In this document: one piece after another, positions 1-9,225 of the stretch | Layout: each line of letters opens with the position of its first letter | Numbering within the stretch: position 1 is the first letter of the stretch | DNA from: Bacteroidota bacterium | GTDB taxonomy: Bacteria > Bacteroidota > Bacteroidia > Chitinophagales > Chitinophagaceae | Direction: 5' to 3' | Assembly (NCBI GenBank): GCA_947453145.1 | Contig: CANGFA010000022.1 | Coordinates: forward strand, 1-38,122 | DNA length: 38,122 bases | Notes under the pieces: model-generated | The model's database searches: none | What the model saw: only the letters and a program-made list of their open reading frames with translations | Told to the model about the DNA's origin: nothing | Program-made: the position numbers and the translations under genes

Positions 1-492
1 ACTGCCATTCACCATGCTAGATTCTTGGAATATGGCATTAAAATCCCAAAAGACAACTGGTTATTACAAAGATTTATCACCATTGGATTTTATGCTTTAA
101 TTGACTTTACAGAAGTAGATTTAGAAGATGCCATCATTAATGAAGGAGCAGAATGGATTGATATTAACAAGCTTGACAATCTTATGATGGACCACGAATC
201 CATCGTATTAAAAGCACTAGAAGCTTTAAGAACACAACTCGCCTACCTACCCATTGGTAGAAACCTTTTGCCTAAGAAATTTACCATGCCTGAATTACAA
301 AAACTATATGAGACAATTTTAGGTCAACAATTAGATCGTCGAAATTTTCAACGCAAAATGATTGGCTTTGGCATTTTAAATAAACTTACAGAGACCAGAA
401 AAGGCGGCGCACACAAAGCCCCCTTTTTGTACACTTTTAATGATAAGAAATATCAAAAGGCACTAAAAGAGGGCTTGTACGGTAGCTGGTAG
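1..492 (+). CDS. NUDIX-type transcriptional regulator with C-terminal winged helix, 5' end cut by window edge
   Basis: The reading frame is open from base 1, so the true start lies outside the window; 163 residues are visible and there is no in-frame ATG that would make a sensible N-terminus. The first ~75 residues resemble the second half of a NUDIX domain (a segment reading FYALIDF, then EWIDI and a DHESIVLKAL helix). The remainder resembles the winged helix of NrtR/AraR-type regulators (LPKKFTMPELQKLYETILG, then LDRRNFQRKM). In Bacteroidota such proteins usually bind a sugar or nucleotide-sugar ligand and repress catabolic genes. It converges on the glycan locus and is the only regulator-like gene near it, but its target cannot be read from the sequence. 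The NUDIX box itself is not visible, so catalytic competence is unknown. Confidence 0.72.
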   Translation, partial: TAIHHARFLEYGIKIPKDNWLLQRFITIGFYALIDFTEVDLEDAIINEGAEWIDINKLDNLMMDHESIVLKALEALRTQLAYLPIGRNLLPKKFTMPELQKLYETILGQQLDRRNFQRKMIGFGILNKLTETRKGGAHKAPFLYTFNDKKYQKALKEGLYGSW

Positions 493-528
493 CAATTAAA
501 ATTTTATAAATTTATTTTAATTGCTACC
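488..528. terminator. 15-bp perfect inverted repeat, terminator hairpin after the regulator gene
   Basis: GGTAGCAATTAAAAT (488-502) is exactly complementary to 514-528, with an 11-nt AT-rich loop. The stem overlaps the last codons of the regulator gene. It lies between two convergent genes and probably works in either direction; the U-run after it on the plus strand (542-547) is some distance away. Confidence 0.6.
499..517. repeat. 19-bp direct repeat, copy 1
   Basis: AAATTTTATAAATTTATTT occurs here and identically at 582-600, an 83-bp period. Copy 1 forms the loop and part of the stem of the terminator hairpin; copy 2 spans the GH3 stop codon. The sequence is low-complexity AT, but a 19-bp exact match is longer than expected by chance in such a short gap. 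Confidence 0.6.
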
Positions 529-581
529 TAGCCTCTTATGATTTTTTCGAATAAAAAGCTAGCTGTTTATTCGATGGTGGT

Positions 582-600
582 AAATTTTATAAATTTATTT
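582..600. repeat. 19-bp direct repeat, copy 2
   Basis: Exact second copy of the 499-517 sequence, overlapping the 3' end of the GH3 gene. Confidence 0.6.
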
Positions 601-2871
601 ACCCCAACTTACTTTCAATGTTTTTACTTCTTTTGAATTAGGCCCTACCATAATTTGGAAATCCCCTGCTTCCCAGTCAAATTTTAAATCGCCATTATAG
701 AACTTTAATAACTCAGGTGTGATTTCAAAACTCACATCTTTACTCTCACCTGGCGCTAATTCAATTTTATTAAACCCTTTTAATTCTTGTACGGGTCTTG
801 TGATGCTTCCCACTTCATCTCTAATATATAATTGCACTACTTCCTTACCTGCAACAGCACCCGTATTTTTTACATTCACTGTTACTGTTAATTTTTGATT
901 CCCTTTTAATGCATTGGATGATACTTTAACATCGCCATATTCAAATTTGGTATAACTTAAGCCATAACCAAAAGGATATAATGGTTCATTGCTTACATCA
1001 ATATAATTAGATTGGAACTTAGAGAACCATTTGCCTGTTAGAGGACGACCTGTGTTTTTATGATTATAATAAACTGGTATTTGTCCCACATTTTGAGGGA
1101 AGCTCATACTTAATTTACCTGAAGGATTTACTTTACCCAACAAAGCATCTGCAATGGCATCTCCTGCCTCAGAACCTGCAAACCAAACATCTAAAATAGC
1201 TGGTACGTTTTCTTTTTCCCAACTCAATGTAAGTGGACGACCATTAAATAAAACCAGCGCTAATGGCTTCCCTGTTGCAACCAATGCTTTTAATAAACGC
1301 TTTTGTGCTTCTGGAATATCTATAACCGATTTAGATGCACTCTCACCACTACTTTCCGCACCTTCTCCAATGGCAGCAACAATCACATCGGCATTTGCAC
1401 TCACTGCTAATGCTTCTTTAATCATTTCATCGGCACTACGATTATCACGCGCAATATCTTTACCAAACATAGTTTGGCGATTTTGCATTTCTGCATCGTC
1501 CTCTAAATTGGAACCTTTTGCATAAACTACTTTACCATTTGTTCCTATTGCATCTGTTAAGCCTTTTAACAAACTAACCGATTTTGAATTGTCTGCACCC
1601 ACACTCCAAGTACCTGTCATGTTTTCTTTGGCATCTGCAAGTGGTCCCACTAATGCAATGGTTTTGCCTGCAGCAATAGGAAGTACATTATTATTTTTTA
1701 ATAACACAAAACTTTGTGATGCAATTTTTCTTGCCTCTGCTCTGTTATTTGCTGTAAATACTTCAGTAGCAGATCTTTGTTCATTGCAATAACGATATGG
1801 ATCTTCAAATAAACCTAAATCATATTTAGCCAATAAAATTCTTTCACATGCTTTATTAATTTGCGCTAAAGAAACCTTCCCTTCTGCCATTGATTTTTTC
1901 AATGTATTTAAAAATCCTTCTCCTACCATATCCATATCAACTCCTGCATTCATTGCTAAAGCATTTACTGCTTGAAAATCGCCCATACCATGATTTGACA
2001 TTTCTGGAATACCTGTATAATCAGAAACAACAAAGCCATTAAATTTCCATTGCTTTCTTAATACATCATCTACCAACCATTTATTACCAGAGGCAGGTAC
2101 ACCATCTATTTCATTAAAAGAAACCATAACCGATCCAACGCCTGCATCTACAGCTGCTTTATAAGGAGGGAAATATTCATTATACATTCTTACCCTACTC
2201 ATGTCGGTTGTGTTATAATCTCTTCCACCTTCGGCTGCACCATATAAAGCATAGTGTTTCACACAAGAAATAATGGTATTAGGAGCAGATAAATCATCGC
2301 CCTGATAACCATGTACCATGGCTTTCGCAATTGCTGAACTTAAAAAAGCATCTTCTCCATTACCTTCCGAAGTTCTTCCCCAACGCGGGTCTCTTGTTAA
2401 ATCTACCATGGGTGAAAATGTCCATTGAATACCATCGGCACTTGCTTCACTTGCTGCAATGTGCGCCGATTTTTCAATCAAAGGCATATCCCATGTTGCT
2501 GACATCCCCAATGGAATGGGAAAAATAGTTTTATACCCGTGAATTACATCCATTCCAAATAACAAAGGAATATGAAGTCTTGTATTGTTTACTGCAAAAG
2601 TTTGTAGCTCTTTAATTTTAGTTACTGAGCGAATATTAAACACACCACCTACTTTTCCGTCTTTTACTTTTTGTGCAATATCAGAACTACTTACCGCACC
2701 TGTTACAAAATCGCTAGAAGCTGGCAGGTTTAATTGACCTAATTTTTCTTCTAATGTCATTTTAGCAAGTAAGTCATTTACAAACTTTTGCCTTTTTGCA
2801 TCCTTACTTGTTTGACTAAATGCAACCATGCTAAACATAAAGGTTGCCAATAATAAAAGATTCTTTTTCAT
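595..2871 (-). CDS. bglX: Beta-glucosidase, glycoside hydrolase family 3 (BglX-like)
   Basis: A 758-residue protein that hydrolyses terminal beta-glucosyl residues from oligosaccharides, probably in the periplasm. The N-terminus is a signal peptide ending near SMVAFSQ. The GH3 N-terminal barrel follows, with KHYALYGAAEGGRDYN around 205-220 and the nucleophile Asp284 in GFVVSDYTG. The GH3 C-terminal domain contains GEGAESSGESAS, and the protein ends in a fibronectin-III-like domain (VKNTGAVAGKEVVQLYIRD onward). Length and domain order match BglX. It is the last gene of the six-gene enzyme block, 65 bp after GH30. The start is the ATG at 2871, directly ahead of the signal peptide. Family assignment is secure; the linkage cut (beta-1,3, 1,4 or 1,6) cannot be read from sequence. 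Confidence 0.93.
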   Translation of the reverse strand: MKKNLLLLATFMFSMVAFSQTSKDAKRQKFVNDLLAKMTLEEKLGQLNLPASSDFVTGAVSSSDIAQKVKDGKVGGVFNIRSVTKIKELQTFAVNNTRLHIPLLFGMDVIHGYKTIFPIPLGMSATWDMPLIEKSAHIAASEASADGIQWTFSPMVDLTRDPRWGRTSEGNGEDAFLSSAIAKAMVHGYQGDDLSAPNTIISCVKHYALYGAAEGGRDYNTTDMSRVRMYNEYFPPYKAAVDAGVGSVMVSFNEIDGVPASGNKWLVDDVLRKQWKFNGFVVSDYTGIPEMSNHGMGDFQAVNALAMNAGVDMDMVGEGFLNTLKKSMAEGKVSLAQINKACERILLAKYDLGLFEDPYRYCNEQRSATEVFTANNRAEARKIASQSFVLLKNNNVLPIAAGKTIALVGPLADAKENMTGTWSVGADNSKSVSLLKGLTDAIGTNGKVVYAKGSNLEDDAEMQNRQTMFGKDIARDNRSADEMIKEALAVSANADVIVAAIGEGAESSGESASKSVIDIPEAQKRLLKALVATGKPLALVLFNGRPLTLSWEKENVPAILDVWFAGSEAGDAIADALLGKVNPSGKLSMSFPQNVGQIPVYYNHKNTGRPLTGKWFSKFQSNYIDVSNEPLYPFGYGLSYTKFEYGDVKVSSNALKGNQKLTVTVNVKNTGAVAGKEVVQLYIRDEVGSITRPVQELKGFNKIELAPGESKDVSFEITPELLKFYNGDLKFDWEAGDFQIMVGPNSKEVKTLKVSWGK

Positions 2872-2936
2872 TTTCCCGTTTTTTTTACTTAGTTTATATA
2901 TACGTCTTATTAAATTTTATTTTTAAACCCATATTT

Positions 2937-4361
2937 TTACCAGACAATGGTTGAAGCCGATTGGGCTGGCATTTCAAAAACAATTTGCTTATCTCCTTCC
3001 AATAATTTTACTTTTTGATTACCTCCTGTATTCACTACTAAATTAGCTTTTTTACCATTTGGAAGTAAAAATCCTGTGCACTTTATACTTCCCATATTGG
3101 ATGTAGTGGCTACTCTTTGTGAACCAACAGGAATATATTTTGAAGCCTGCCCTATGATGTAATAACTCACATTTCTAGAAACTACATCCCCCTGAATGGT
3201 AAATGCTCCTTTACATTCTGTGCAACCACCTGGCGTATGCGGATTAAAGCTTGCATCAGCAGCCAAATTCCATTCTATCACTGCCGATGACCAGTTGTTA
3301 ATGGTTCCAATAACAATATGCTCTAAATGCCACATTAAATCACCACCAAAGTCCCCCTTTGCGCCAGTCCACTGTTCCGTAAATAATATTTTTTTATCAG
3401 GGTATGCATTGTGCACTTCTAATAAAGCAGCTTCTTGCCCAAGGTATAAATGAAATGCAGTTCCACTGGCATAGGATTTTGCAGTAGCATCATTTAATAC
3501 CGCAATTGGATAATTTGGGTGATCGGCATTGTGATCGTATAAAATCACTTCCGTTTTTACATTAGCCGCTTTAAATTGGGGGCCAATATAATTTGCCAAA
3601 AACTCAGTTTGCTCTTGAGCATTCATTAATAAGCTTGGATTATTACCCCCATGCTCTGGTTCATTTTGTAAGGTAACCGATGTGATAGCTATACCCTGCT
3701 TTTGCATGGCTTTGATATACTTAATAAAATAGTTTGCATAGCTAGCGTAATACTGCTTTAACAAATGACCTCCCATACTTGCCCCATTTGATTTCATCCA
3801 AGTAGGTGGTGACCAAGGAGAAGCCATTATTTTTAAAGCAGGATTAATAGCCAAAGCCTTTTTAAGTATCGGAATTAAATGAAGGGTATCCTCACTTAAA
3901 CTAAATTTTAATAATAATGAATCGGTTTCCCCTTTTTGCAAGTCATCATAACTAAATACATGTGCGTCTAAATCGGAGGCGCCAATACTTATGCGAACAT
4001 AACTTACCCCTATAGCATCTTTTCCGCTTCCAAATATTTCATTGAGTACGGCGTTTTTTTTAGTTTCAGGCAATTGGTCAATTAACATAGCAGACCCACC
4101 CGTTAAACCAAAGCCGAAACCTTCCATTTTTTGAAATTTTTTGCTTACATCCATTTGGATGGTTGCAACCGTTGCATCCGCAGTGGTTAAAGCCGTAGCT
4201 TTTAATTGCGTCTCTTTAAATTTTTCAGCGCCACTAGCAGATGTAGTAAACTGCAATGCTTGTGCATACAGGGTATTAGTGCTAATTAAAATGGTAAGTG
4301 ACAATAGGAAAGAACTAATTTTTAGTATGCTACTTTTTATATAGTATCGTAAATGCTTCAT
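2937..4361 (-). CDS. Glycoside hydrolase family 30 (glucosylceramidase / endo-beta-1,6-glucanase-like)
   Basis: A 474-residue secreted glycosidase with a signal peptide up to about residue 34 (TLYAQA). The GH30 hallmarks are clear: KMEGFGFGLTGGSA near 79, MASPWSPPTWMKSNG near 179, acid/base Glu234 in LQNEPEH and nucleophile Glu329 in LFTEQWTG. A beta-sandwich follows and ends in MPAQSASTIVW. GH30 enzymes act on beta-1,6-glucan, glucosylceramide or beta-xylosidic substrates. Pairing with a GH3 beta-glucosidase in a SusCD locus favours a beta-glucan such as pustulan or fungal wall glucan, which is inference. It lies 26 bp after the second GMC gene in the same operon. Starts at ATG 4361. Confidence 0.9.
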   Translation of the reverse strand: MKHLRYYIKSSILKISSFLLSLTILISTNTLYAQALQFTTSASGAEKFKETQLKATALTTADATVATIQMDVSKKFQKMEGFGFGLTGGSAMLIDQLPETKKNAVLNEIFGSGKDAIGVSYVRISIGASDLDAHVFSYDDLQKGETDSLLLKFSLSEDTLHLIPILKKALAINPALKIMASPWSPPTWMKSNGASMGGHLLKQYYASYANYFIKYIKAMQKQGIAITSVTLQNEPEHGGNNPSLLMNAQEQTEFLANYIGPQFKAANVKTEVILYDHNADHPNYPIAVLNDATAKSYASGTAFHLYLGQEAALLEVHNAYPDKKILFTEQWTGAKGDFGGDLMWHLEHIVIGTINNWSSAVIEWNLAADASFNPHTPGGCTECKGAFTIQGDVVSRNVSYYIIGQASKYIPVGSQRVATTSNMGSIKCTGFLLPNGKKANLVVNTGGNQKVKLLEGDKQIVFEMPAQSASTIVW

Positions 4362-4387
4362 TCAATTAGGTATTAAGTGTTCTAGTT

Positions 4388-6109
4388 TTATAATTTATTT
4401 TCCTTTAATGCATTTACTGCATAATCCACAGCCCTTGCGGTTAAAGCCATATACAAGATAGAAGGACTCTGATTTCCAGTGCTGGTCATGCAAGCCCCAT
4501 CTGTTACAAATACATTTTTACATAAATGCATTTGATTATGTTCATTTAAAATAGATTCATTGGGATCCTTGCCCATTCTGCATCCACCCATTTCATGAAT
4601 GTCTAAACCCGGTGCTTGATGATTGTCTGCAAAACCTATATCATAGATTCCCGCATCGGCAAACATATTTTTAGTTTCCGTTAAAAAGTCCTGTGTCAAT
4701 AAATTATCGTTCTCGTCATATCCTACAGATGTTATCAATAATGGTAAACCGTATGGATCTTTTTGATCTTTACTTAATCGTACATGATTTTCTTTTTTAG
4801 GAATGGTCTCGCCTTGCAAATATGCATACACATGCCATTTGCCAGGCTCCTGCATGGCCTCTTTAAAATCAGCACCAATGGTTTCATTAGTAGTTGACTC
4901 GTCTAATCTTTGGCGATAAGCACCCATAAATGTTGTATAGCCTCCCTTAAAATTAGTTTCTTGTTTACCCAGATTTCGATAGTTTGCAATTATAGAATCG
5001 GTTGGATTACGACCATACACATAAGTATCTTCAAAGCCATCTATCTTTCCCCAAACGCTGGCTCTATAATTATGATGGCAAATATATTTTCCCAATAAAC
5101 CATTGTCATTGCCTAGCCCATTTGGGAAACGTTTGGAAGTGGAATTTAATAAAATGAGATTTGTGTTTAATGCAGATGCATTCATAAAAATAATATCGGC
5201 ATAATATTCGTATACTTTTTTTGTATGTGCATCAATTACTTTTAGACCAATGGCTTTTTTACTGGCTTCATCATACATTATGGAGTGCACCACTGCATCC
5301 GTTAATATGGATAAGTTTCCCGTTTTGCCTGCCCAAGGTAATGTGGATGATACCGAACTAAAATAACCACCAAATGGACAACCGCGCATACATAAATTTC
5401 TTGCCTGACATTTTCCTCTGCCCTGTTCCAAATGTATAGGTTCGGGTTCGGTAATATGCGCCCATCTTGCATGCACTAAGTGTCGATTGTATTTTGATGC
5501 AATCACTTCTTTTACATGCTGTTCTACAATGGTTAAATCAAATGGCTTCATGAAATGTCCGTCTGGCATGGCTTCTATCCCATCTGCACTACCACATACT
5601 CCAATAAATTTTTCTACATGGGTATACCAAGCTTCCACATCCTTATATCTTATGGGCCAATCTAACCCATAATTAAACTTTGCAGGTGCAGCAAATTCAT
5701 GATCACTCCATCTTTGACAAGCACGACCCCAAATTAGGGACTTGCCGCCAACCTGATATCCTCTTATCCAATCAAATGGTTTTTCTTGAATATAAGGTTG
5801 TGTTGCATCTTCAATAAAAAAATGTGCATTGTCTTCTCCAAATCCGGCGGACTTTGTTATTAGTGGATTTTTTTTCTTAAAAGCATCCGTAATAGGCCCT
5901 CTATGTTTTAATTCCCAGGGTGCTAAATTAGCAGTGGGATAATCCTTATTGTGTTCTACTTTTCTGCCGCGTTCAATGACCAAGGTTTGAATCCCTTTTT
6001 CACATAACTCTTTTGCTGCCCATCCACCACTAATACCAGAACCTACCACAATTGCTTTGAAGCTTTTTATTTTAATGGTCTCATTGGTATAGTAATAGTT
6101 TTCGGACAT
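4388..6109 (-). CDS. GMC family FAD-dependent oxidoreductase, second paralogue
   Basis: A 573-residue flavoprotein of the glucose-methanol-choline family. The FAD-binding motif is VVGSGISGGWAAKEL near the N-terminus. A cysteine-rich stretch CQARNLCMRGCPFGG sits mid-protein and a GMC C-terminal domain has His505 in DIHEMGGCRMG. The usual catalytic Asn position is Ser548 (GNQSPS); its paralogue has Asn. A longer open frame reaches 6244, but the ATG at 6109 is chosen because its A is the last base of the upstream stop (TAATG) and a GGAG lies just before it. No signal peptide is visible. Relatives in Bacteroidota oxidise sugars or glycosides, for example to 3-keto forms, usually with a separate small subunit that is not encoded here. 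Substrate unknown. Confidence 0.88.
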   Translation of the reverse strand: MSENYYYTNETIKIKSFKAIVVGSGISGGWAAKELCEKGIQTLVIERGRKVEHNKDYPTANLAPWELKHRGPITDAFKKKNPLITKSAGFGEDNAHFFIEDATQPYIQEKPFDWIRGYQVGGKSLIWGRACQRWSDHEFAAPAKFNYGLDWPIRYKDVEAWYTHVEKFIGVCGSADGIEAMPDGHFMKPFDLTIVEQHVKEVIASKYNRHLVHARWAHITEPEPIHLEQGRGKCQARNLCMRGCPFGGYFSSVSSTLPWAGKTGNLSILTDAVVHSIMYDEASKKAIGLKVIDAHTKKVYEYYADIIFMNASALNTNLILLNSTSKRFPNGLGNDNGLLGKYICHHNYRASVWGKIDGFEDTYVYGRNPTDSIIANYRNLGKQETNFKGGYTTFMGAYRQRLDESTTNETIGADFKEAMQEPGKWHVYAYLQGETIPKKENHVRLSKDQKDPYGLPLLITSVGYDENDNLLTQDFLTETKNMFADAGIYDIGFADNHQAPGLDIHEMGGCRMGKDPNESILNEHNQMHLCKNVFVTDGACMTSTGNQSPSILYMALTARAVDYAVNALKENKL

Positions 6110-7800
6110 TATAAATCTCCTTTTTTTAATGCTGCTACTGCATAATTTGCAGCGCGCGCTGTAATAGCCATAAAAGTTAAAGAAGGATTTTGTGTACCCG
6201 TACTTACCATGCATGCACCATCGGTTACAAATACATTTTTGCAATGATGCATTTGATTAAACTCATTTAATAAAGAAGTTGCAGGATCATTACCCATGCG
6301 CACCCCTCCTACTTCATGAATGTCTAATCCTGGGGCTTGCTTGGAATCATGTGCAGTAATATTTTTACATCCAGCTGCTTCCAACATGGCAGTACCTTGT
6401 TCAAAAAAGTCTTTCACAATTTTTTCATCGTTTTCATCATAATCGATAGAGGTGATTAATTGCGGAATACCCCATGCGTCTTTTTTATCCGTACTTAATC
6501 TTACATGATTGGTTACTTTAGGTATGGTTTCTCCTTGCATCATCATAGTAACATACCAACCACCTGGTTCGCTTATAGCGTCCTTGTATTCTCCACCAAT
6601 TCCAGTTGTGCCAGCACCACTTGCATTACCTCTGCCCGCGCCAAAGAATGTCATGTACCCTCTTAGGAAATCGGTTTCTTGTTTGTGCACATTTCTAAAA
6701 TTAGGCATCATGGGTTGTGTAGGTCTACGTCCATAGTAATAGGAGTCCAATGGCCCATCAATACTTGCAGATAAAGTACCTCTGTAATTATGAAAAGCAA
6801 CATATTTTCCTAATAAACCATTATCATTTCCAAGTCCATTTGGAAAACGTTTAGAAGTTGAGTTGAGTAAAATTAAATTGGTATTTAAAGTAGCTGCATT
6901 TACAAAAATTATTTTTGCATAGTACGCTGTTTCTTTTTTTGTAATTGCATCTATCACGCGCACACCCGATGCTTTTTGTGTTGATTCGTCATAAATAATA
7001 GAATGCACCACTGCATTTGTTTGCAAGGTTAAATTTCCTGTTTTTTGCGCCCATGGAATGGTAGAAGAGTTGGAACTAAAATAGCCGCCAAAAGGGCATC
7101 CTCTTTCACACATACTTCTAGCCTGACATTGATTTCTTCCTTGCTCAATATGAATGGGTTCTGGTACCGTTAAATGCGCACAACGACCTTGCACTACATT
7201 CCGATCCGTAAACTTACCCATGATACTTTTTTGCATTTGCTTTTCTACATCATTCATTTCCCAAGCGGGTAAAAAATGTCCGTCAGGTAAAGTATCAAGT
7301 TTATCGTAGTTGCCACTAATACCCGCGAATTTTTCAACATGCGTATACCAAGGTGCTAGTTCATCATACGAAATTGGCCAATTGCCAAATCCATCACGGG
7401 CTGGTCCTTCAAAATCATATTTACTCCAACGCTGTGTTTGTCTGGCCCACAACAAAGATTTACCTCCAACTTGGTAACCTCTAATCCAATCATAAGGCTT
7501 TTCTTGTATATAAGGATGATCTTTATCTTTTACAAAAAAATGGTCCGTGGTTTCATTATACGCATAACATTTATTTAAAACTGGATTGTCCTTAATCATA
7601 TTTAAGGTTTTGCCTTTTCTATGATTAAATTCCCATGGCATTTTAGTTGCAGTAGGGTAATCCTTTAAATGCACTACATCACGCCCTCTTTCAAGCACTA
7701 AGGTTTTAAGTCCTTTTTCACACAATTCTTTAGCAGCCCATCCACCACTAATTCCTGAGCCAATAACAATGGCATCGTAAATGTTGTTTTTTATAGACAT
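6109..7800 (-). CDS. GMC family FAD-dependent oxidoreductase, first paralogue
   Basis: A 563-residue homologue of its downstream neighbour, alike over the full length, so the pair is a tandem duplication. The dinucleotide-binding motif IVIGSGISGGWAAKEL starts near residue 11. The cysteine stretch CQARSMCERGCPFGG is present, and the catalytic pair is His495 (DIHEVGG) and Asn538 (GTQNPS). The family oxidises alcohol groups, in this clade often a sugar ring hydroxyl, passing electrons to a cytochrome or quinone. No twin-arginine or Sec signal is visible, so it is either cytoplasmic or exported with a partner encoded elsewhere. Stop and next start overlap by one base, implying translational coupling. 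It probably acts on products of the GH30/GH3 enzymes or directly on imported glucosides (inference). Confidence 0.9.
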   Translation of the reverse strand: MSIKNNIYDAIVIGSGISGGWAAKELCEKGLKTLVLERGRDVVHLKDYPTATKMPWEFNHRKGKTLNMIKDNPVLNKCYAYNETTDHFFVKDKDHPYIQEKPYDWIRGYQVGGKSLLWARQTQRWSKYDFEGPARDGFGNWPISYDELAPWYTHVEKFAGISGNYDKLDTLPDGHFLPAWEMNDVEKQMQKSIMGKFTDRNVVQGRCAHLTVPEPIHIEQGRNQCQARSMCERGCPFGGYFSSNSSTIPWAQKTGNLTLQTNAVVHSIIYDESTQKASGVRVIDAITKKETAYYAKIIFVNAATLNTNLILLNSTSKRFPNGLGNDNGLLGKYVAFHNYRGTLSASIDGPLDSYYYGRRPTQPMMPNFRNVHKQETDFLRGYMTFFGAGRGNASGAGTTGIGGEYKDAISEPGGWYVTMMMQGETIPKVTNHVRLSTDKKDAWGIPQLITSIDYDENDEKIVKDFFEQGTAMLEAAGCKNITAHDSKQAPGLDIHEVGGVRMGNDPATSLLNEFNQMHHCKNVFVTDGACMVSTGTQNPSLTFMAITARAANYAVAALKKGDL

Positions 7801-7876
7801 AGTATTCGTTTTTATATATCCTAAATAAGGCCATTAAAATCTACTTGTAGCATAAGAGGAACTATTAGGCTTTTGT

Positions 7877-9205
7877 TTATTTTGAACCTTCCAATACTTT
7901 TTTCACTACTAAACCACCCACTTGTTTACCCATCGCAGCACCTGTATTTACACTTATGGTATAATGAATACCACCATATACTCTACTCATAGAGCATTCA
8001 TCCGCAGCCGCACTTAAGGAAGTAAACTTACGTTTTAACCCTATGTACTTATAATCACTTGAGTCTTCAAAAGACAAATTATCTCTGTATAGTTTTGTTA
8101 ATACAATTGCAGCCGAAGCTGTTATGGTACTATGGCCACTTGTATATTCTGGAAAAGGTGGAGTTTGCAGCAATGGCATCCAATCCTTGTCCAAAATTTC
8201 TTTTATCACCGTTACTGGACGTACATAAGAACTGCGGTATTTTTCATCCCAACATGAAATAAACCCATCAAACAATGCTATAGATGTTAAGGCAAAAGTT
8301 TGTGCTGCTTTTACAGGACTTGCTTTTTCTTGTTTAATAATTTGTGCAGCTATTCCCATCCAGTGACCCCCTGGGGTAATTTTTTTTGTACCGAATGCCA
8401 TATGTCCTGAATGCTCAATCACAAATGGATTATCATCCCAGTATTTTGCAATTAATTTTTGTTCGGGAGTTAAATTTTTATTTATATCGTAAACTTCTTT
8501 TACAAATGTATAAAAAGGAGTGCCGGGCTTTGTGTCATATTTAGGAGGTCTTGCTGGTGCAAACTGTGATGCAGAATCTAATACCATTGGCTTCATGGTA
8601 TTCCAACACCATTCTACCCCGTCTAAATAATCGGGAGGGGTTGGTCTCCATAGACCTGGCGTATTACTCCCTAAATATTTTTTCTTACCTCTTGATATAA
8701 AATATCCGTCGGTCTTAGCTCTTTTTAAAACTACAGCTGCAATCGTATCACCAAAGGCCAAGGAGGCGTTATAGGTTGCTTCATCTAAATGCGATTTATA
8801 GTTATCGTAAATAGATTTTTCATAGGCTTTTAAAGAATCTACACTAAATACTTTTACATTTCTAGCCACTTTAAAAAAAGCTTCAGAAGCAGCGAGTGTG
8901 TAATCATACTTTTTAGTTGAGTCCGGTAAAGGCATTTTATCAAAACCGTTTAATTTTTCTGAAATGGAAGGGGAACCATCTAGATGTCTAATAGCTTCAT
9001 ATGCTGCAATAGAGGAATATACATAAATCCTACTTGCAACAGGTGGCGTGAATACATCATAAATAATAATTTGCGTAAGTTGATCCTCATTATTGATTAA
9101 TACATCAACTGCATCTAATTGTTTCTGCTTTGTTGGAGTACATCCTATAAACATCACTATTGCTAATAACAAAAAGCTTTCAATAACCCCATCTTTCTTT
9201 TTCAT
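7877..9205 (-). CDS. Vanadium-dependent haloperoxidase / PAP2-superfamily lipoprotein
   Basis: A 442-residue protein carrying the PAP2/haloperoxidase signature: Lys322 and Arg329 in a KxxxxxxRP motif, Ser356-Gly357-His358 (TSGHST, Thr for the usual Pro), then Ser407-Arg408 and His414 in SRVYGGIH. These residues bind vanadate or phosphate in the family. The N-terminus is a lipoprotein signal with Cys22 (FIGC). The frame can be extended to a TTG at 9214, but ATG 9205 gives a typical MKKK start and is preferred. It lies 20 bp after the FG-GAP gene, a pairing often seen in Bacteroidota. The reaction could be halide oxidation or acid phosphatase; sequence alone does not settle it. The final HxxxD Asp of the signature is Ser here. 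Confidence 0.83.
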   Translation of the reverse strand: MKKKDGVIESFLLLAIVMFIGCTPTKQKQLDAVDVLINNEDQLTQIIIYDVFTPPVASRIYVYSSIAAYEAIRHLDGSPSISEKLNGFDKMPLPDSTKKYDYTLAASEAFFKVARNVKVFSVDSLKAYEKSIYDNYKSHLDEATYNASLAFGDTIAAVVLKRAKTDGYFISRGKKKYLGSNTPGLWRPTPPDYLDGVEWCWNTMKPMVLDSASQFAPARPPKYDTKPGTPFYTFVKEVYDINKNLTPEQKLIAKYWDDNPFVIEHSGHMAFGTKKITPGGHWMGIAAQIIKQEKASPVKAAQTFALTSIALFDGFISCWDEKYRSSYVRPVTVIKEILDKDWMPLLQTPPFPEYTSGHSTITASAAIVLTKLYRDNLSFEDSSDYKYIGLKRKFTSLSAAADECSMSRVYGGIHYTISVNTGAAMGKQVGGLVVKKVLEGSK

Positions 9206-9225
9206 AACATACAATTTGAGTATAA

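Noticed and set aside
547..574. Terminator hairpin for the GH3 gene
   Set aside because: The 9-bp stem TCGAATAAA/TTTATTCGA is followed on the minus strand by A residues rather than U, so it does not look like an intrinsic terminator for that gene.
1154..1525. 123-codon plus-strand open frame
   Set aside because: It lies opposite the conserved GH3 coding region and has no recognisable domain or start signal; it is a shadow frame.
6110..6244. 45-residue N-terminal extension of the second GMC protein
   Set aside because: It overlaps the end of the first GMC gene in another frame, and the coupled TAATG start at 6109 begins the normal FAD domain.
9209..9214. TTG start for the haloperoxidase-like gene
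   Set aside because: The ATG at 9205 gives a normal lipoprotein signal (MKKK to Cys22) and leaves a cleaner gap to the upstream gene.
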